Below the pieces are notes generated by a model. It made no database searches. It worked only from the letters and a program-made list of their open reading frames with translations, and was not told where the DNA came from. 11,623 nucleotides of DNA, from positions 1-11,623 of the forward strand of contig JAFPXW010000060.1 in NCBI GenBank assembly GCA_017394565.1, in the 5' to 3' direction. Below, piece by piece: positions 1 through 6,225 of this stretch (position 1 is its first letter; each line of letters starts with the position of its first letter). A program made the translations under genes and the position numbers. The DNA is from Oscillospiraceae bacterium (GTDB lineage: Bacteria > Bacillota > Clostridia > Oscillospirales > Ruminococcaceae).

Positions 1-697
1 CAGCGATACTGCCGGCGATGAGTGCCTGCTTCATGTCCGGCGGTTCGGTGTTGGCGGTATTCTTCAGATCCGATGCCAGCGGGCTGCGGTCATTGAAGGC
101 ATACATCCGCCCGACATCCTCCTTCCAGACGATCGGCGCGTACTCAGCGTAGGCCTCGTCGTATTCCTCGCGCGAAACCGATCGCTCGTTGTGTTCCCAG
201 ACGGTCTTGTTTTTCTGGGTATCGGGGTAGCTTTCCTCGTCGTTCATGAACTCGTCGAGAAAGACGAGCTCCCCTTTTTCGAGCCGGAAATATTTCTTGA
301 TGACGATGCCCGAGCCCATGTGGAAGGAGCCGATCATGTGGTTCTGCGCATTGACCGCCGTCAGGCCGAATTCGCCGAACGCCTGCTGTCCCTTGGCTTG
401 CAGCAGCTTCGGTTCGCCGTCGATGCAGGTGTAGATCATAACGCCGTTGGCGTGGGAATTATCGGGCGAAATGAACAGCTCCGGCGTACCGTCGCCATCC
501 ACGTCATACAGATCCCAGCGCGAACCGAGATCTTCCTTAGAATCGCCGCCCTGAAAACCCTGCATCCGGCTGTAGGTCGTGAGGACTTTCTGATAGGCAA
601 GCTGCCAGTCCAGCTGTCCGCTGCCCTTCGCGCTGACGGGCAGGCTTGTCACAAGACAAAGACTGAGGACAGCCGCAAGTAATCCGGTGGTTCTCAT
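1..697 (-). CDS. Secreted protein with DxDxDG loop, partial (3' end outside window)
   Basis: The frame is open from an ATG at 697 to the left edge, giving at least 232 residues. The ATG follows a strong GGAGGG site with 6 nt spacing. Residues 1-23 look like a Sec signal peptide: basic start (MRTT), hydrophobic stretch 5-19, and a PVSA cleavage site before K24. C14 is not in a good lipobox, so a soluble secreted protein is more likely than a lipoprotein. Residues 62-76 contain DLYDVDGDGTPELFI, an EF-hand/dockerin-like DxDxDG calcium-loop motif that in secreted clostridial proteins often precedes a beta-rich domain. The rest (GSGIVIKKYFRLEKGELVFLD near 130; VSREEYDEAYAEY near 175) resembles uncharacterised secreted proteins that I recall from Ruminococcus. 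Function is unknown. The upstream gap has no promoter I would defend; readthrough from the AEC gene is possible but a repeat with strong hairpins lies between. Confidence 0.82.
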   Translation of the reverse strand, partial: MRTTGLLAAVLSLCLVTSLPVSAKGSGQLDWQLAYQKVLTTYSRMQGFQGGDSKEDLGSRWDLYDVDGDGTPELFISPDNSHANGVMIYTCIDGEPKLLQAKGQQAFGEFGLTAVNAQNHMIGSFHMGSGIVIKKYFRLEKGELVFLDEFMNDEESYPDTQKNKTVWEHNERSVSREEYDEAYAEYAPIVWKEDVGRMYAFNDRSPLASDLKNTANTEPPDMKQALIAGSIA

Positions 698-813
698 CCG
701 GTTCCCTCCTTAAATCCAATGTCGGAATACCGCTCAGGTTCGGGCAGCATCCTGCCAAATGCCAACAACTTACCAAATTGAACAAGCATCCTTCTTTCCC
801 CCTACCGCCTACG

Positions 814-918
814 GCATAAGCGACCAGCACCAAATCAAAGATTTGGGCTGTCTGCTTACCCCACCCCCCTCCCTGGGGAGGGGGCTATCTATGGAGGGTG
901 CTGCGCACCCTCCACCCG
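814..918 (+). repeat. Interspersed structured repeat, core-only copy 1
   Basis: This segment shares its core with three other places in the window (2131-2341 and 7628-7867 in reverse orientation; 11557-11623 in the same orientation). Three nested or adjacent palindromes are visible. First, TAAGC (817-821) pairs with GCTTA (854-858) and AGC (826-828) with GCT (847-849), enclosing a 7-bp hairpin CCAAATC/GATTTGG (830-846). Second, CCCCCTCC/GGAGGGGG (865-884) has a 4-nt loop. Third, GGAGGGTGC/GCACCCTCC (893-913) has a 3-nt loop and a perfect stem. The copy has no TTTTTTGACAGC end repeats. The 698-973 gap between the AEC gene and the secreted protein gene holds otherwise only a weak hairpin at 743-756. 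The palindromes may terminate the AEC transcript, although no U-tract follows. Confidence 0.75.
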
Positions 919-973
919 CTTGCTTTCTAAAGTTGCTGGCACCGGCATCCTGCCTCACCTTCGGGCATCCTCC

Positions 974-1963
974 TCAAAAAATCTGGTCGATATGTTCGTA
1001 AAGTACCATCATCAGCGGCATCGTGGCGATGGACAGCAGCGTGCTGACACCGAAGATTTCCGACGCATAGGCTGCATTGCGCTTGTAGCTGAGAGCCATC
1101 ATGGTGCAGATGGCGGCGCACGGTGCGCTGGCTGCCGCAAGGACGGTCATTTCCACGATCTTGTCCGCCGGGAACAGCAGGAATACCAGGATCGTCAGCA
1201 CGGGGATCGCGATCAGGCGCAGGAAGCAAACGTAGAAAATACGCGGTTTCCGGATGACACGCGGCAGATCGGTCTGAATGATGGTCGCACCGGCAACGAA
1301 CATGGCCAGCGGCGAATTCAGGCTGCCGATCATCTCAAATGCGGACGCGATCAGGCCGCCGGCAACGTGCAGGAAGATCGCAGATCCCGACGCATTCTCC
1401 GGCATCGGTGCATCCAGATCCGGCAGTGTGATGCGCGTGAAGAACATGACAAGCCCCACCGCAATGGCGATGATCGCCGGCGAACGCAGGACCTTCAGCA
1501 GGGATTTCAGCGACTTATGACCGGACATCTGCATGACGCCGTGTGACCAGACGAAGGCATTGAATGTCGCGATGAATGCTGTCAGGAAGAACACGCCCTC
1601 ATACCCGAACATCGCCTGCACCAGTGGGATGCCCATGAAGCCGCAGTTGGAATAGATCGCCGAAAAGCGCTCGATCACGGCATCTCTGCCCTCTTTTTTT
1701 CGGATGCAGAGATAAGACACGAGAAACGCGATGCCATACGCCACCACGGCCAGCAGGAATGTCCAGCCGAGATCATGCACGAGTTCCGTATTACATTCGC
1801 GCTGGAAGGACATCAGGATCACGATGGGATTGACGACCTTCAGCACCAGCGAGGACATCTGGCTGACCGTATCCTGTGACAGCACCTTCAGCTTGAAGCA
1901 CCCTGCGCCGACCGCGATGAGGATAAGCATGATGACCGCCTGCTGAAATACCACTGTTGCCAT
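974..1963 (-). CDS. AEC family (auxin efflux carrier-like) permease
   Basis: The product is a 329-residue, very hydrophobic protein with about ten membrane segments in two halves, the length and layout of the AEC family (Pfam Mem_trans), which in bacteria exports or exchanges small organic acids or amino acids such as malate. Family signs: VVNPIVILMSF at 43-53 (helix break with NP), SNCGFMGIPLV at 105-115, and NSPLAMFVAGATI at 216-228 in the second half, followed by AASAPCAA near 277. The start is the ATG at 1963, preceded by GGAGG at 1976-1980; the 12-nt spacing is a little long. An upstream in-frame ATG at 2032 lies above the predicted promoter, so it is rejected. The gene is monocistronic as far as can be seen, with its own promoter and a repeat element on either side. 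The substrate cannot be told from sequence. Confidence 0.9.
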   Translation of the reverse strand: MATVVFQQAVIMLILIAVGAGCFKLKVLSQDTVSQMSSLVLKVVNPIVILMSFQRECNTELVHDLGWTFLLAVVAYGIAFLVSYLCIRKKEGRDAVIERFSAIYSNCGFMGIPLVQAMFGYEGVFFLTAFIATFNAFVWSHGVMQMSGHKSLKSLLKVLRSPAIIAIAVGLVMFFTRITLPDLDAPMPENASGSAIFLHVAGGLIASAFEMIGSLNSPLAMFVAGATIIQTDLPRVIRKPRIFYVCFLRLIAIPVLTILVFLLFPADKIVEMTVLAAASAPCAAICTMMALSYKRNAAYASEIFGVSTLLSIATMPLMMVLYEHIDQIF

Positions 1964-1999
1964 GAAATAAATACGCCTCCTATTAATACATACTCTATA

Positions 2000-2028
2000 A
2001 CTATACCACAACCCGGCAAAAAAAGCAA
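2000..2028 (-). promoter_or_regulatory. Sigma-A-type promoter of the AEC permease gene
   Basis: On the minus strand, TTGCTT (2023-2028), exactly 17 nt, then TATAGT (2000-2005). The expected transcription start is near 1993, giving a leader of about 30 nt that carries the GGAGG site and ATG of the permease gene. Both boxes deviate from consensus by two or fewer positions each. A small palindrome TGCGGA/TCCGCA (2066-2080) lies upstream; I assign it no role. Confidence 0.55.
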
Positions 2029-2099
2029 GCATCTGACATTTTTTTGGACGTTCGTGCTAAAATTCTGCGGATTCTCCGCATGGGTTTTGGACAGCAAAA

Positions 2100-2127
2100 A
2101 GAGGATGCCCTTCGTCAGGCATCCTCT
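2100..2127 (-). terminator. Hairpin with T tail, left flank of repeat copy 2
   Basis: AGAGGATGCC (2100-2109) pairs perfectly with GGCATCCTCT (2118-2127) around an 8-nt loop. Read on the minus strand, the stem is followed by TTTTT, so it works on paper as a terminator for the transcript coming from the gene at 2378-3835. It is nearly identical to the hairpin at 2345-2371 on the other side of the repeat element, suggesting that one terminator was split or duplicated by insertion. Confidence 0.6.
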
Positions 2128-2130
2128 CAG

Positions 2131-2341
2131 GCTGTCAAAAAAGTGTTTTTGCAGAATCTGGGGTGGCAGCTCCAATCGGGGTGCAGGGGGCGAAGCCCCC
2201 TGCAAATATAGCCCCCTCCCCTCTGGGGATAAGCAGGCAGCCAGCGAGGAACGAGCGCGGCTGATCGCTTATGCAGAGCAGGGGGTTGGGGGTGGGGCAC
2301 TCTCCGGTGCGCCCTCACCAGAAAAGGGGTTTTTTGACAGC
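2131..2341 (-). repeat. Interspersed structured repeat, full-length copy 2, MITE-like
   Basis: The 211-bp element is bounded by perfect 12-bp inverted repeats, GCTGTCAAAAAA (2131-2142) and TTTTTTGACAGC (2330-2341). Inside are a 10-bp perfect hairpin TGCAGGGGGC/GCCCCCTGCA with loop GAA (2182-2204), a conserved stem ATAAGC/GCTTAT (2229-2234, 2267-2272) enclosing AGCC/GGCT (2239-2242, 2259-2262), and a G-rich run followed by a GCAC/GTGC hairpin (about 2298-2316). The same order recurs at 7628-7867. There is no open frame of note, so if mobile it is non-autonomous. Read on the minus strand it has the same order as copy 1 read on the plus strand. It lies in the 414-bp gap between the permease gene and the ligase-like gene. 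Confidence 0.8.
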
Positions 2342-2344
2342 ATG

Positions 2345-2371
2345 AGAGGATGCCCTTGTCAGGCATCCTCT
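2345..2371 (-). terminator. Hairpin after the ligase-like gene, right flank of repeat copy 2
   Basis: AGAGGATGCC (2345-2354) pairs with GGCATCCTCT (2362-2371), 10 bp around a 7-nt loop, six bases past the TAA at 2378-2380 of the minus-strand gene. On the minus strand no T-run follows directly (the sequence continues into the GCTGTC end repeat), so on its own it is an incomplete terminator. Its twin at 2100-2127 still has the T tail. Confidence 0.5.
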
Positions 2372-2377
2372 TTCCCA

Positions 2378-3835
2378 TTATTTTGCTTCATCGCTGTCCA
2401 TATTGCAGCAGCAGCCGGCCAGCATCCAGAACAGCGGTGCGACGGTCACGGCACTGGCGCCGATGACCATTGCCAGGACGTACAGCAGCACCGCGCCCAG
2501 GATCGCCGCCTGTACCCAGCCGCCGTATGCGCCCGACTTTCCGCCGCGGACAAAGGCGAACAGCAGGATTGCGATCACCATCAGGAGCATCGGGATTCCC
2601 AGCGTTGCCGCCGTGTGCAGATAGAAATTATACGCACGGTCGAACGTATTTGGGTTCGAGGTGATGACGATGCTCTGGTACATCTGCGGATAGACCAGGC
2701 TGTCGGGGCCTGTGCCGACCAGCGGATAGTCGCGGATGATCTTCGCCGTGCTGCTCCAGAGGTAGCTGTAGGTGCCGGTGATGCTCTCTGCATCGGCTGC
2801 ACCGTTGGGATTGCCGTCGTAGCCGGGCACATAGTAGCCGCTGGCTTCCAGACGGTAGGAGCTGTCCTCCCACATGATCGCGCAGTCATACAGCAGCTGC
2901 CCCTGCACCTTGTTTTCGGCATTGGTGCCCTCATAGGTGCCGTTGACGGCGGATGCCGCAAAGCTCCAGCCGAGTCCCACGCCGAACGCGATCACTGCCG
3001 TGAGGATCACCGCAATGCCGCGTTTTCCGGCTTTTTTCCAGAGCAGGTAGATGCCGCCTAGGACGATGGCAAGCCCCGTGCCGGCAAGTCCGAGCAGGCA
3101 CTGTGTCTTGACAGCTGTCAGCGCAAAGCACGCGGTGCAGACCAGACAGAGGATGCGCTGTTTCTTGTTTTCCGTGAAGGCCGCCATCAGCATCGCCGGG
3201 AACTCCAGCATCACCAGCAGCGTCGCCAGAAAGATCGGGCTTCCGGTCAGTCCGGACGGCAGGAAGGTACGGAACAGCAGCATCGGTTCAAGGTTCTGAT
3301 AGTAGGACTTGAAGCCGATCGGCAGCGCCTGCAGCAGTCCCCAGATACATTCGGCAAGTCCCATCAGGAGCATCCCGTTCAGAAGTTTCCGGCGGTTGCT
3401 GTCGGTGCCGAGCTGTGCGCCCAGCATAAAGAAGCATCCGTAAAACAGGATCGACAGCAGTCCCTCGCCGCGTCCGTCAAAGCCGAACGTTGCGACATTA
3501 TAATTATACGCATCCCCGGCGCAGAACGAATTCATCAGGCTCACATAGCCCCACACGACCATCGCCGCGAGGATGCCGGTCAGCACCCATAGTTTTTTCG
3601 GGGTGACGGATTTCATGAAGCCGATGAAGGTGAACACAATCGCTGCCACGCCGGCGATCGCCAGTGCGATCAGCGGCAGGCTGTAGGTTCTGGCAAATTC
3701 CAGCGGGATCGACAGAACCGGCATGAGGATCATAAATCCGAGCAGGATCTTCAGATTGAAGTCCCAGTACTTCTCGGTTTTCATATTCAGAATAAAGTTA
3801 GATTTTTCGGTCGTACCGAATATCGTTTTTGGCAA
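2378..3835 (-). CDS. O-antigen ligase/polymerase-like (Wzy_C) membrane protein
   Basis: The product is a 485-residue polytopic membrane protein with about ten to twelve hydrophobic segments and one large outside loop (about 295-400). Signature pieces of the O-antigen ligase/Wzy polymerase family are visible: SGLTGSPIFLATLLVML at 194-210, DYPLVGTGPDSLVYPQMY at 369-386, and AYNFYLHTAATLGIP at 401-415, matching the usual G-x-P, P-l-x-G-x-G and (H/Y)N-x-x-L-x patterns. Such proteins join or polymerise lipid-linked glycans at the outer face of the cytoplasmic membrane; in a Firmicute the likely product is capsule, exopolysaccharide or wall glycan. I prefer the TTG at 3835, because AAGGGGG lies 7 nt upstream. 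The ATG at 3863 lies in the T-tail of the rny terminator and has no ribosome site; the ATG at 3784 also lacks one. No glycosyltransferases are adjacent, so its pathway is open. Confidence 0.78.
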   Translation of the reverse strand: MPKTIFGTTEKSNFILNMKTEKYWDFNLKILLGFMILMPVLSIPLEFARTYSLPLIALAIAGVAAIVFTFIGFMKSVTPKKLWVLTGILAAMVVWGYVSLMNSFCAGDAYNYNVATFGFDGRGEGLLSILFYGCFFMLGAQLGTDSNRRKLLNGMLLMGLAECIWGLLQALPIGFKSYYQNLEPMLLFRTFLPSGLTGSPIFLATLLVMLEFPAMLMAAFTENKKQRILCLVCTACFALTAVKTQCLLGLAGTGLAIVLGGIYLLWKKAGKRGIAVILTAVIAFGVGLGWSFAASAVNGTYEGTNAENKVQGQLLYDCAIMWEDSSYRLEASGYYVPGYDGNPNGAADAESITGTYSYLWSSTAKIIRDYPLVGTGPDSLVYPQMYQSIVITSNPNTFDRAYNFYLHTAATLGIPMLLMVIAILLFAFVRGGKSGAYGGWVQAAILGAVLLYVLAMVIGASAVTVAPLFWMLAGCCCNMDSDEAK

Positions 3836-3861
3836 GGATATTCCCCCTTTTGCTTTGATTG

Positions 3862-3896
3862 CCATAAACAAAATAAGGACGGCATTACGCCGTCCT
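3862..3896 (-). terminator. Rho-independent terminator of rny
   Basis: On the minus strand AGGACGGC and GCCGTCCT (8 bp, 3876-3896) enclose a 5-nt loop and are followed by TTATTTTGTTT. It begins 11 nt after the rny stop. The ribosome site of the next gene begins only about 15 nt past the T-rich tail, so the downstream gene probably depends on readthrough, as no separate promoter is visible. Confidence 0.85.
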
Positions 3897-3907
3897 CACA
3901 TTGTTTG

Positions 3908-5563
3908 TTACTTTGCATAATCCACAGTCCGGCTCTCGCGGATGAGATTGACCTTGATCTGACCGGGATACTCCATCTCGTCCTCGATCTGCTGTGCGAT
4001 CTGGCGAGCGACCAGAACCATCTTCTCATCGTTGATGATCTCCGGCTGAACCATCACGCGGATCTCGCGGCCCGCCTGTACGGCATAGCACTTCTCCACG
4101 CCCTTATAGGACTTGCAGATCTCCTCGAGCTTTTCGAGACGCTTGATGTAGTTCTCGTAGTTCTCGGAACGCGCACCCGGTCTTGCGGCGGAAATGGCAT
4201 CGGCTGCCTGAACGATGCAGGCGATGGCCGTTCTCGGCTCGACATCATTATGATGCGCTTCGATCGCATGAATGACCTCCGGATTTTCGTGTGCCTTGCG
4301 GCAGACGTCCACACCGATCTGGACATGGGAGCCCTCGACCTCAGAGGTCAGCGCCTTACCGATATCGTGGAGCAGACCTGCACGCTTTGCGAGGTTGACA
4401 TCCACGCCGATCTCAGCGGCAAGGACACCGCACAGCTGTGCGACCTCGATGGAGTGTGTCAGGACGTTCTGGCGATAGCTGGTGCGGAACTTCAGGCGTC
4501 CCAGCAGCTTGATCAGCTCGTGGTTGACGCCGTGAACATTGGTCTCCAGAATGGCTCTCTCGCCCTCCTGCTTGATCTTATGTTCGACCTCGCGCTTGGC
4601 CTTCTCGACCATCTCCTCGATTCTCGACGGATGGATTCTGCCGTCGGCAATGAGTCGCTCCAGGGCGATCCGCGCGATCTCGCGGCGTACCTGGTCAAAG
4701 CAGGACAGTGTGATCGCCTCCGGTGTATCGTCGATGATGAGATCCACGCCGGTGAGTGTCTCCAGTGTGCGGATATTACGTCCCTCACGGCCGATGATAC
4801 GTCCCTTCATCTCGTCGCTCGGCAGCGCCACAACGGACACGGCAGCCTCAGAGACCTGATCGGCTGCGCACTTGGCGATGGCAAGAGAGATATAGCTTCT
4901 CGCCTTCTCCTCGCAGTCCTCCTTGATCTGCTGCTCATACGCTGCGACCTTGACGGCCTTATCGTGTGTCAGATCCTCCTCGAGTGTCTGAAGGATATAC
5001 TCCTTCGCCTGCTCGCGTGTCAGTTCCGAGATGCGTTCCAGCTCATCAAGCTGCTTCTGGCGGATGGCTTCGGATTCCTCCTTGAGCGCATCAGCCTCGC
5101 GAAGCTTCTCCTGGAGGGATTCCTCCTTTTTTTCGAGGGAGTCGATCTTCTTGTCGAGGTTCTCCTCCTTCTGATGGATGCGCTTCTCCTGCTTGGTGAT
5201 CTCGCTGCGGCGGTCACGGATCTCCTTCTCCGCGTCCTGGCGGAGCTTGTAGATCTCATCCTTGGCCTCTACGAGTGCTTCCTTCTTCCTGGCTTCCGCT
5301 TCCTTCTCGGCATTCTCGATCAGGGCATCTGCCTTCCGCGCCTTGCGGCTGGCTTCCTTGATGCGGGATTCTGCTTCGTCCGCCTTTGCCTGTGCGGCTC
5401 TTTCCGCAGCGGCCACAGTCTGTTCTGTCTCTCGTGTGTGCTGTGATACGCCCTTTTCAAAGCCGCGTGCTTCCGCAGACTTCTGCAGAACGAATGCGAC
5501 CACGATCGCAGCGATCAGCAGGACTACCAGCACAGCGATCACGACAATGGAACCAGTTGTCAT
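3908..5563 (-). CDS. rny: Ribonuclease Y
   Basis: The product is a 551-residue membrane-anchored endoribonuclease that starts mRNA decay in Firmicutes. Layout: one N-terminal membrane helix (about 5-27); a long charged coiled coil (about 30-225) rich in K, E, A and R; a KH RNA-binding domain with GRIIGREGRN at 254-263; and an HD metal-phosphohydrolase domain with H370, H399-D400 (LLHDIGKA), EAHHND at 435-440 and D455 (AADAIS). All expected metal ligands are present. The C-terminal region matches the conserved RNase Y tail. Length is about 30 residues above the usual 520, from the coiled coil. The ATG at 5563 is chosen over the ATG at 5569 because GGAGG (5572-5576) is 8 nt from the former but only 2 nt from the latter. 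A strong promoter 310 nt upstream suggests a long leader. The opposite strand has a long open frame that is only a codon-bias shadow. Confidence 0.97.
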   Translation of the reverse strand: MTTGSIVVIAVLVVLLIAAIVVAFVLQKSAEARGFEKGVSQHTRETEQTVAAAERAAQAKADEAESRIKEASRKARKADALIENAEKEAEARKKEALVEAKDEIYKLRQDAEKEIRDRRSEITKQEKRIHQKEENLDKKIDSLEKKEESLQEKLREADALKEESEAIRQKQLDELERISELTREQAKEYILQTLEEDLTHDKAVKVAAYEQQIKEDCEEKARSYISLAIAKCAADQVSEAAVSVVALPSDEMKGRIIGREGRNIRTLETLTGVDLIIDDTPEAITLSCFDQVRREIARIALERLIADGRIHPSRIEEMVEKAKREVEHKIKQEGERAILETNVHGVNHELIKLLGRLKFRTSYRQNVLTHSIEVAQLCGVLAAEIGVDVNLAKRAGLLHDIGKALTSEVEGSHVQIGVDVCRKAHENPEVIHAIEAHHNDVEPRTAIACIVQAADAISAARPGARSENYENYIKRLEKLEEICKSYKGVEKCYAVQAGREIRVMVQPEIINDEKMVLVARQIAQQIEDEMEYPGQIKVNLIRESRTVDYAK

Positions 5564-5873
5564 GTGCATTACCTCCTTCGTAAAATTCCTGTATGCTTGT
5601 CACTTTACACAGGCGGTAAATGCTGCTTCTTTATTCATTTTTCAAACTTCGCGAGGGGGGAAGCCCCTCAGGTATAGATAACCGCGGCTGTCAAAGCCCT
5701 GCCGCAGTGCTACAGATAGGAAGTAATGATATAAAGTACCGGAAAAGCGCGGCTTTTCCGTAAGCTGCAATTACTGCTGCGTAATGTACGTCCCCCTCCG
5801 TCTCCGGACAGGAACGAGCAAATCCGTGCCGCACCAGAGTGCTGCACGAGAGATTACTCAAATATCATACAAC
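5564..5873 (-). promoter_or_regulatory. Long structured leader upstream of rny (possible regulatory RNA)
   Basis: If transcription starts about 7 nt past the -10 box at 5880-5885, the rny mRNA carries about 310 untranslated nt. In order on the minus strand it can form: CGTGC-a-GCAC/GTGC-g-GCACG with a 4-nt loop (5825-5848); ATTAC/GTAAT (5770-5785); CGGAAAAGC/GCTTTTCCG with a 3-nt loop, perfect (5740-5760); GCGGC/GCCGC (5684-5705); and GAGGGG/CCCCTC (5653-5669). None is followed by a U-run, so none looks like a simple terminator. AGTAAT near 5860 can also pair with ATTACT near 5724. No known riboswitch class is recognised. No convincing short ORF is seen. It may be a leader, or a separate small RNA ahead of a weaker rny promoter that I could not find. 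Confidence 0.4.
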
Positions 5874-5879
5874 ATTATT

Positions 5880-5908
5880 ATTGTAAACGTTTTTGTGAAA
5901 TTTGTCAA
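5880..5908 (-). promoter_or_regulatory. Near-consensus sigma-A promoter reading toward rny
   Basis: On the minus strand, TTGACA (5903-5908, perfect -35), 17 nt, then TACAAT (5880-5885, one mismatch to the -10 consensus). It is the best promoter match in the window. The only gene downstream on that strand is rny, whose start lies about 310 nt away. The nearest plus-strand promoter is about 200 bp further right, so the two transcripts diverge without overlapping. Confidence 0.75.
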
Positions 5909-6013
5909 GAGGATTTTCAAAAAAACTTTCTCCGGCACACGCTTTTCACGAATGCAGCAGATTTCCGGCGGCTTTGTTCCTTGTCAGAGGACACATGAAC
6001 ACGTCCGATGGAC

Positions 6014-6092
6014 AATTTTCATGTCAAAATTCACATCGGGCATGGGATTTGGGGCTACAATTCCGTATAAAGCTACAAAATTCACAATACGG
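6014..6092. promoter_or_regulatory. Repeated and palindromic motifs upstream of the aminotransferase promoter
   Basis: Three kinds of small symmetry crowd this AT-richer stretch. CAAAATTCACA occurs exactly twice (6025-6035 and 6076-6086). GCTACAA occurs twice, 18 bp apart (6054-6060 and 6072-6078). AATTTT/AAAATT forms a palindrome with a 6-nt spacer (6014-6031), and CCGTAT/ATACGG one with an 18-nt spacer (6063-6092), ending 13 bp before the -35 box. This could be a binding region for a transcription factor controlling the aminotransferase; which one is unknown, and AT-rich DNA can give such repeats by chance. Confidence 0.35.
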
Positions 6093-6105
6093 ATATGGAT
6101 TTTAC

Positions 6106-6134
6106 TTGCAAAATGGAAAAGTGTGTTGTATAAT
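6106..6134 (+). promoter_or_regulatory. Sigma-A promoter of the aminotransferase gene
   Basis: TTGCAA (6106-6111), 17 nt, then a perfect TATAAT (6129-6134). Expected start near 6141, giving a leader of about 85 nt before the ATG at 6226. Within the leader TGCGGA (6148-6153) can pair with TCCGCA (6186-6191), enclosing 32 nt; no terminator or known riboswitch is apparent. Confidence 0.8.
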
Positions 6135-6225
6135 AAATACTGTTGTATGCGGAGCGCGGACACACAAGGACGTCGTGGCACGTTTTCCGCAAGTTTTGTT
6201 GATGTTTTTTAAGGAGAGAAAGATT

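Noticed and set aside
814..918. CRISPR array or tandem repeat explanation for the recurrent GC-rich segments
   Set aside because: The copies are dispersed over 10 kb in both orientations, with no spacers of regular size and no cas genes.
2131..2341. Remnant of an insertion sequence with a transposase
   Set aside because: No transposase-like reading frame or DDE/HUH motif is visible in either full-length copy; only the ends and structure suggest mobility.
2054..2378. Short open frames across repeat copy 2 on both strands
   Set aside because: They run through palindromes and inverted repeats, have no ribosome sites, and are not kept in copy 3.
3905..5446. A long open reading frame (about 513 codons) on the plus strand opposite rny
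   Set aside because: It mirrors rny exactly, has no ribosome site, and its Leu/Asp/Arg-rich low-complexity translation is what strong third-base G/C bias in the true gene produces on the opposite strand.
5902..6225. N-terminal extension of the aminotransferase to an in-frame start at 5902
   Set aside because: The promoter at 6106-6134 lies inside this extension, the ribosome site is at 6211-6216, and the extension has no similarity to the family's N-terminus.
6141..6225. Riboswitch in the aminotransferase leader
   Set aside because: Only one 6-bp long-range stem is visible, with no known aptamer core and no switching terminator before the ATG.
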